Below are positions 5,301 to 6,619 of a stretch of 6,619 bases of DNA, piece by piece; position 1 is the first letter of the stretch, and each line of letters starts with the position of its first letter. The notes under the pieces are model-generated. The model worked only from the letters and a program-made list of their open reading frames with translations, was not told the origin of the DNA and searched no databases. The DNA is taken from contig JAKAYH010000131.1 of the NCBI GenBank assembly GCA_021826835.1, forward strand, positions 1-6,619, read 5' to 3'. The position numbers were made by a program, and so were the translations under genes. Source of the stretch: Thermoplasmata archaeon. Its GTDB lineage: Archaea > Thermoplasmatota > Thermoplasmata > Thermoplasmatales > Thermoplasmataceae.

Positions 5301-5930
5301 ATGTTTATTCCAGTAGCTAAGAATGTCTTCAAATGGAAATCCAATGATCCTGAGCTTGGGATTGAGCAGGTAGGTCATGTCATGATATCTTCTGGAAACC
5401 TTGCCGCCATAGATCCTCCAATGATTCCGGGACTTGCGGATGCATTGAAGATTTTAGGTAAGCCGGTAGCTGTCATCATGACCAACTTTTCGCACATCAG
5501 GGGAAGTTCAGTGCTTGCAAGAGTGCTGGGCGTTGATCTCTACATACCGGATTTAAGAGGGACTGAAAGAAGAAAACCGGAAGAGGAAATAAGGTTGCAC
5601 CATCTTGAGAAGGCAGTGAAATATGGTCCAGGTTCTAAGCTTCCTCTCGGCTTGAAGCAATACAACATTAGACCCGAGGACGAAAAGAATTTACCTTTTC
5701 TGGATGAGATGGTTTTGCAGTTTGAAGATATGCTTATAGTTGGGGACTCTGCGTGGAGTTCAGATGGAAGATTAATATTGTTCCCAGGGCACTTAATGCC
5801 TGATCCAGATGGAAGCAAGAAGGAAGCCGTAAAAAAGATCCTGTCTAAGATTGTAAGGGAAACTGGTGCAAAGTCTCTCCTTAGCGGCCATCAGGATGAT
5901 CTTATGGGTAGCCTTCAGGATCAACTCTGA
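5301..5930 (+). CDS. Metallo-beta-lactamase-fold-like protein lacking the canonical metal-binding motif
   Basis: A 209-residue soluble protein with the order of elements of an MBL-fold hydrolase: GHVMI (25-29), the strand-turn LAAIDPP (34-40), a helix, VAVIMTNFSHIRGSSVLARVLG (56-77), an acidic middle, DMLIVGDS (143-150), GRLILFPGHLMPDPDG (156-171) and a C-terminal strand SLLSGHQDD (192-200). In active MBL enzymes the segment after the second strand is 'T.H.H.DH'; here it is TNFSHIRGS, leaving only His65. The downstream Asp149, His164 and His197 could correspond to later ligands. Related MBL-like proteins with 'LTN..H.R' in this place are known, so this is probably a real subfamily, not a damaged gene; the frame is intact. 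Catalytic activity is doubtful or altered. It is divergent from the DHA2 exporter, and no function can be named. Confidence 0.72.
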   Translation: MFIPVAKNVFKWKSNDPELGIEQVGHVMISSGNLAAIDPPMIPGLADALKILGKPVAVIMTNFSHIRGSSVLARVLGVDLYIPDLRGTERRKPEEEIRLHHLEKAVKYGPGSKLPLGLKQYNIRPEDEKNLPFLDEMVLQFEDMLIVGDSAWSSDGRLILFPGHLMPDPDGSKKEAVKKILSKIVRETGAKSLLSGHQDDLMGSLQDQL

Positions 5931-5937
5931 TTGGTTA

Positions 5938-5961
5938 TTTTTTAAAAAGCATTGCATTTTT
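5938..5961 (+). terminator. T-tracts after the MBL-like gene, probable terminator
   Basis: A T6 tract (5938-5943) lies 7 nt past the TGA, and a T5 tract follows at 5957-5961. Paired oligo-T runs close to a stop codon are typical of archaeal intrinsic termination. They suggest the next gene has its own promoter. Confidence 0.5.
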
Positions 5962-6075
5962 CATTGCATGAATGATCCACGGGGCATACATATATGCGTG
6001 ATGTGAGATGATGATTCTCATTCATGAACTGGGACCTTATTGCTTCAGTTGACCTGTACCATGAATAATAGTAAA

Positions 6076-6085
6076 AATACTTTAA
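6076..6085 (+). promoter_or_regulatory. Putative TATA box of the NfeD-like gene
   Basis: AATACTTTAA is centred some 38 bp before the ATG at 6119, giving a leader of about 10 nt. It is a weak match. A more proximal AAATGATA would suit a leaderless start. Confidence 0.3.
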
Positions 6086-6118
6086 CCGAGAAATGATATT
6101 TTGATTCGCTGCATAGAT

Positions 6119-6430
6119 ATGCCAGTTACCGAGACACAACTGATCCTGATTATCCTGCTTGATACAATTACATCATTCTTTGTAGGTGCAATAATAGGTG
6201 GAAATCTGGTAAGATTTCCATTCAGGACGCATAGTTTTGTCGGACTCGAAAGCATTATTGGAAGAAGATGCAGGGTAAAACGTGTTTCCGGGAATAGAAT
6301 AGAGGTTGTGGCAAATTCCCAGATATGGGCTGCGGCTCCAGCTCACGAAGGAGAACAGTTTGTCCCCGGGGAAGTAGCCTTAATCAAGGGAATTGACGGG
6401 CTCAGGTTGCAGATAGAAAAATTGAGGTAA
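6119..6430 (+). CDS. Short NfeD-like membrane-anchored OB-fold protein
   Basis: A 103-residue protein with one hydrophobic helix near the N-terminus (about 7-27, LILIILLDTITSFFVGAIIGG), then a basic stretch and a beta-rich domain (about 44-103). That domain has the NfeD pattern: ESIIGRRCRVKRVSG, RIEVVANSQIWAAAP, 'G..F.PGEVALIKGIDGLRLQIEKL'. NfeD C-terminal OB folds usually sit beside SPFH/stomatin proteins or are fused to a ClpP-class protease, and act in membrane-protein quality control. Here the form is short, with one helix and no protease, and no stomatin gene is in view. The ATG at 6119 is preferred over TTG at 6101, which would add six residues including a Cys and Arg and has no better signal. 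The spacer to the next gene is 56 bp. The family call rests on pattern. Confidence 0.72.
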   Translation: MPVTETQLILIILLDTITSFFVGAIIGGNLVRFPFRTHSFVGLESIIGRRCRVKRVSGNRIEVVANSQIWAAAPAHEGEQFVPGEVALIKGIDGLRLQIEKLR

Positions 6431-6457
6431 CCAATGCTTATTGGGCCATTACATTAA

Positions 6458-6465
6458 GCATATTA
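6458..6465 (+). promoter_or_regulatory. TATA box of the isochorismatase-family gene
   Basis: GCATATTA is centred about 25 bp before the ATG at 6487, the spacing of a leaderless archaeal transcript. No Shine-Dalgarno lies before the ATG, and a TAG two codons upstream closes the frame. Confidence 0.45.
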
Positions 6466-6486
6466 GGCGATCAGTTATCATAGGTC

Positions 6487-6619
6487 ATGGTAAGCGTTTC
6501 TGCTGTGGCTGCTCTTGTCATCATTGATGTTCAGAAAGGATTCGATGACCCTGTTTGGGGTAAAAGGAACAATCCAGAAGCGGAGAAAGTCATGGAAGAT
6601 GTTCTCAGAAAGTTCCGTT
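6487..6619 (+). CDS. Partial isochorismatase-family cysteine hydrolase (N-terminal 44 residues)
   Basis: The gene runs off the right edge. Residues 8-33 read AALVIIDVQKGF, then DDPVWGKRNNPEAE, a pattern highly typical of isochorismatase-like (nicotinamidase/N-carbamoyl-type) hydrolases. Asp14 in IDVQ is the catalytic acid of the Asp-Lys-Cys triad; the Lys and Cys lie beyond the window. The 'DDP.WG.RNNP.AE' continuation marks the large group of uncharacterised isochorismatase-fold proteins more than true nicotinamidases, so the substrate stays open. The ATG at 6487 is fixed by an in-frame TAG at 6481-6483. The promoter placement suggests its own leaderless transcript despite the short 56-bp gap after the NfeD-like gene. 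Confidence 0.88.
   Translation, partial: MVSVSAVAALVIIDVQKGFDDPVWGKRNNPEAEKVMEDVLRKFR

Noticed and set aside
5991..6030. ATGATGA (6008-6014) as a possible C box of a C/D sRNA, with a TGAGA/TCTCA inverted repeat
   Set aside because: No CTGA D box or C'/D' pair follows at suitable spacing, so a box C/D RNA is not supported.
1..6619. CRISPR array, insertion sequence, toxin-antitoxin or defence cluster
   Set aside because: No spaced repeats, transposase motifs, terminal inverted repeats or recognisable defence domains were found on either strand.

Overview
The window looks archaeal and most resembles the order Thermoplasmatales (acidophilic, wall-less Euryarchaeota). This rests on several features: AT-rich BRE/TATA-like boxes about 22-31 bp upstream of many genes, few Shine-Dalgarno sequences, heavy use of AGG/AGA and ATA codons, a type II tRNA-Leu with no encoded CCA, and moderate-to-low GC with long gene-free spacers. 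The species assignment is an inference; no rRNA or other marker gene is present.

Layout, left to right. A minus-strand gene runs off the left edge (1-204) and has a faint resemblance to isochorismatase-like hydrolases. A complete tRNA-Leu(CAG) follows on the plus strand (407-491). A 12-TM DHA1-type major facilitator transporter is on the minus strand (822-2009), then a small minus-strand protein with a CC...CPNCG zinc-ribbon pattern (2339-2617 or slightly longer). A YeaO/DUF488-family protein is on the plus strand (3018-3371). It converges on a 14-TM DHA2-type MFS transporter on the minus strand (3687-5096). That transporter is divergent from a degenerate metallo-beta-lactamase-fold protein (5301-5930, plus). 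A short membrane-anchored NfeD-like OB-fold protein (6119-6430, plus) and the 5' part of a canonical isochorismatase-family cysteine hydrolase (6487 to the right edge, plus) close the window.

Nearly every gene appears to be its own transcription unit, with alternating orientation and spacers of 56 to about 400 bp. There is no long operon. Two exporters of different MFS classes and several small hydrolase-like genes suggest a variable 'detoxification/accessory' neighbourhood, but nothing in the sequence links them into one pathway. I found no CRISPR array, transposase, integrase, toxin-antitoxin pair or recognised defence system.

The points most worth a second look are the MBL-fold protein without its metal-binding motif beside an exporter, the 14-bp palindrome with three overlapping ATGs on the start of the left-edge gene, the possible active-site Asp-to-Asn change in that same gene, and the TTG-initiated DHA2 transporter with repeated TTAATC elements in its promoter.
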